Assembly (NCBI GenBank): GCA_948434855.1
Contig: CAOJFR010000003.1
Span: 9,456 to 73,455, forward strand
Length of the DNA stretch: 64,000 bases
Direction: 5' to 3'
Source of the DNA: an uncultured Clostridia bacterium
Lineage (GTDB): Bacteria > Bacillota > Clostridia > Christensenellales > UBA1242
A program made the translations under genes and the position numbers. Of the stretch, positions 62,186 through 64,000 are shown piece after piece (position 1 is the stretch's first letter; every line of letters starts with the position of its first letter). The notes beneath the pieces are model-generated. The model worked only from the letters and a program-made list of their open reading frames with translations. It was not told the origin of the DNA and ran no database searches.

Positions 62186-63892
62186 ATGAACTATTTAAAA
62201 CTTTTTGAAACATGGAAAACGGATAGTTTTTTTGATGAATCTATAAAAAATGAGTTGTTAGCTTTAAACCCAAAAACAGATTCAGCAGAAATTGAAGATA
62301 GATTTTATAGAGAATTGGAGTTTGGAACAGCAGGACTGAGAGGTATTATGGGTGCGGGCACAAACCGTATGAATAAATATACTGTCGGAAAAGCCACTGC
62401 TGGTTTTGGTGCATATCTTTTAAAAACTTATGGGAAGCAAGAGTGTTTTTCTCGTGGCGTTGTTGTTTGCTATGATACCAGAAACAACAGCAGAGAGTTT
62501 GCAGAAATTACGGCAACTGTGTTTAGTGGACTTGGAATTAAAGTTTTTATTCATGCAAATGCAAGACCAATTCCTGAACTTAGTTTTTCAATAAGAAAGC
62601 TTAGGGCTGTTGGTGGGGTAATGATAACTGCAAGCCATAATCCAAAAGAATATAATGGCTATAAAATTTATGATGAGTCTGGTTGTCAACTTGTTCCTGA
62701 GGCTGCTGATAAAGTTACAGCGTTTGTTAATGCAATAAAATCATATAAATCTATTAATTTCATTGGAAACAAAGAGCTTGTATCTGAAATTGACATTACT
62801 GAAGAATTTTGTAATGTTGTGTTAAAGCAAAGTAGGGTTGCTGACAAAGTTTCAAAACAAAACCTTAAAGTTGTTTATACTCCGCTTCACGGAACAGGCT
62901 TTGTTCCTATAACAACAGTGCTTAAAAAAGATGGCTTTAAAAATGTTTTTGTTGTTAAAGCTCAGTCAAAGCCTGATGGTGACTTTTCAACAGTTGCTCT
63001 TCCTAATCCAGAAGACAAAAGAGCTCTTGAAATGGGAATTATTCTTGCAAAGGAAAAAGATGCAGACCTTGTTATTGGAACTGATCCGGATGCAGACAGA
63101 ATTGGCGCAGCAGTTAAAACAAAAAAGGGCTATGAGCTTATCACGGGCAATCAAATGGGAGCCCTTCTTGTTGACTTTTTGCTTAATTTGGATGATGTTA
63201 AAAAACTTGCAAAACCAGCCATTGTTAAGTCTATTGTAACTTCTGCGTTTGGTGCAGAAATTGCAAAAAAACATGGCGCTAGCGTGTTTAATACTCTTAC
63301 TGGTTTTAAGTTTATTGGTGAACGAATGAATCAGTTTCAGGCAGCAAAATTTGCCGGTGATACAAAAAAAGATTATGACTATGTGATTGGCTATGAGGAG
63401 TCTTATGGCTATTTGGTTGGTACTCATGCAAGAGATAAAGACTCGGTTGTTTCAGCAATGCTTATTGCTGAAATGGCGGCAAAATATAAGAGCGAAAATA
63501 AAACCTTAATAAATAGACTTAATGAGCTTTATAAAGAAGTTGGATATTTTTATGACACTCAAGACAGCTTTACGCTTAAGGGGAAAGATGGCCTAGCTCA
63601 AATTAAAGAAATGATGAAGAGCCTTAGAAACTCAGGCGCACTTTTTGCTGGAACAGAAAAGATTACTGACTATAACAAGCCTGTTAAAGCTGAGTTTGGC
63701 TTTGATGACCTTGACCCTGCAGATGTGCTTATGTATGAACTTTCAGATGGCTCTTGGGTTGCAGTGCGTCCTTCAGGCACAGAGCCAAAAATTAAATTGT
63801 ATTATAGCATTAAGGGCAAAGATGAAGCAGAAGCGGTAGCTCGTCAACAGGCAATTAGAAAGGTGTTAATTAGTAAACTCAATTTGGAATAA
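62186..63892 (+). CDS. pgcA: Phosphoglucomutase/phosphomannomutase (alpha-PGM family)
   Basis: Interconverts glucose 1- and 6-phosphate, feeding UDP-glucose, glycolipid and wall polymer synthesis. Seen over 568 residues: FGTAGLRGIMG near the N-terminus, phosphoserine loop TASHNPKEYNG (Ser150), metal loop GTDPDADRIG (about 301-310), GFKFIGERM sugar loop, EESYGYLVG, and phosphate-binding RPSGTEPKIKLYY near the C-terminus. The ATG at 62186 has a strong GGAGGGG; an upstream TTG frame is not needed. The PgcA name is by family similarity; substrate preference for glucose versus mannose is not certain. Confidence 0.92.
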   Translation: MNYLKLFETWKTDSFFDESIKNELLALNPKTDSAEIEDRFYRELEFGTAGLRGIMGAGTNRMNKYTVGKATAGFGAYLLKTYGKQECFSRGVVVCYDTRNNSREFAEITATVFSGLGIKVFIHANARPIPELSFSIRKLRAVGGVMITASHNPKEYNGYKIYDESGCQLVPEAADKVTAFVNAIKSYKSINFIGNKELVSEIDITEEFCNVVLKQSRVADKVSKQNLKVVYTPLHGTGFVPITTVLKKDGFKNVFVVKAQSKPDGDFSTVALPNPEDKRALEMGIILAKEKDADLVIGTDPDADRIGAAVKTKKGYELITGNQMGALLVDFLLNLDDVKKLAKPAIVKSIVTSAFGAEIAKKHGASVFNTLTGFKFIGERMNQFQAAKFAGDTKKDYDYVIGYEESYGYLVGTHARDKDSVVSAMLIAEMAAKYKSENKTLINRLNELYKEVGYFYDTQDSFTLKGKDGLAQIKEMMKSLRNSGALFAGTEKITDYNKPVKAEFGFDDLDPADVLMYELSDGSWVAVRPSGTEPKIKLYYSIKGKDEAEAVARQQAIRKVLISKLNLE

Positions 63893-63912
63893 ATTTTTGT
63901 TGTTTAGAAAAT

Positions 63913-63941
63913 AAAAAGCAGGTTTAACCTGTTTTTTTTAT
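63913..63941 (+). terminator. Terminator after the phosphoglucomutase gene
   Basis: AAAAAGCAGG pairs with CCTGTTTTTT (one G-U pair) around TTTAA, followed by T. Downstream, TATAAT occupies the last six bases of the window and may be the -10 box of the next gene. Confidence 0.82.
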
Positions 63942-64000
63942 GCCAAAACCACAGGCGAAAACGCAGGATAAGCCAAAAGAAAGTGCAAAAATGTTATAAT

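Noticed and set aside
63995..64000. Promoter at the window edge
   Set aside because: TATAAT ends the window, but without downstream sequence its role cannot be judged.

Overview
The window reads as a chromosome segment of a low-GC Gram-positive bacterium, most likely an uncultivated Clostridia-like member of the Bacillota. The grounds are strongly A+T-rich DNA, AGGAG-type ribosome binding sites, holA-rpsT, tig-clpP-clpX and mraZ-to-ftsZ gene neighbourhoods, a PASTA-bearing class B PBP, and a MurE with the DNPR motif of the meso-diaminopimelate type. No rRNA, tRNA, CRISPR array, IS element, integrase or attachment site was found, and no gap without a gene exceeds about 300 bases.

Layout. (1) 0-5.8 kb: a ComEC-type channel protein without a nuclease domain, holA, a small membrane protein, a degenerate M28-peptidase-like surface protein, then murI and rpsT on the minus strand. 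(2) 5.9-38.2 kb: a 32-kb type IV secretion (T4SS)-like locus. A divergent control region at 10.1-10.26 kb separates a minus-strand pair (VirD4-type coupling ATPase and a 736-aa anchored surface protein) from a plus-strand series: two VirB2-like pilin-sized proteins, a 2290-aa polytopic protein, a 1039-aa cytosolic protein, a VirB4 ATPase fused to an N-terminal membrane domain, a 3666-aa polytopic protein and a 997-aa polytopic protein. The three polytopic proteins share membrane blocks and several sequence motifs, and I read them as VirB6-like paralogues with ectodomains of roughly 440, 1350 and 3170 residues. The largest holds about eleven degenerate tandem repeats. No relaxase or recombinase is present and housekeeping genes flank both sides, so this looks like a resident chromosomal secretion or contact machine rather than an obvious integrative element. 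It is the most novel content of the window.

(3) 38.2-45.3 kb: lspA-rluD, two small membrane proteins, tig-clpP-clpX, a GC-richer non-coding repeat, then engB and a metallophosphoesterase. (4) 45.4-64 kb: the division and cell wall cluster mraZ-rsmH-ftsL-PBP-murE-mraY-murD-ftsW-murA, interrupted by a restriction-modification module, then ftsQ-ftsA-ftsZ and a phosphoglucomutase. In the module a TaqI-like endonuclease gene is broken by a +1 frameshift, a small HTH regulator sits behind a strict array of seventeen 11-bp repeats, and a beta-class adenine methyltransferase follows.

How the parts fit. mraZ controls the wall-synthesis operon, probably through two AAAGTGG boxes upstream of its own promoter. 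The ftsAZ pair has its own near-consensus promoter. In the T4SS-like locus, VirB4 and VirD4 would supply energy, the pilin-like proteins a fibre or channel lining, and the three polytopic proteins an envelope channel with very large external domains. Promoter, terminator and operator calls come from visual matching of hexamers and inverted repeats; protein functions come from motifs I recognise, without any database search.
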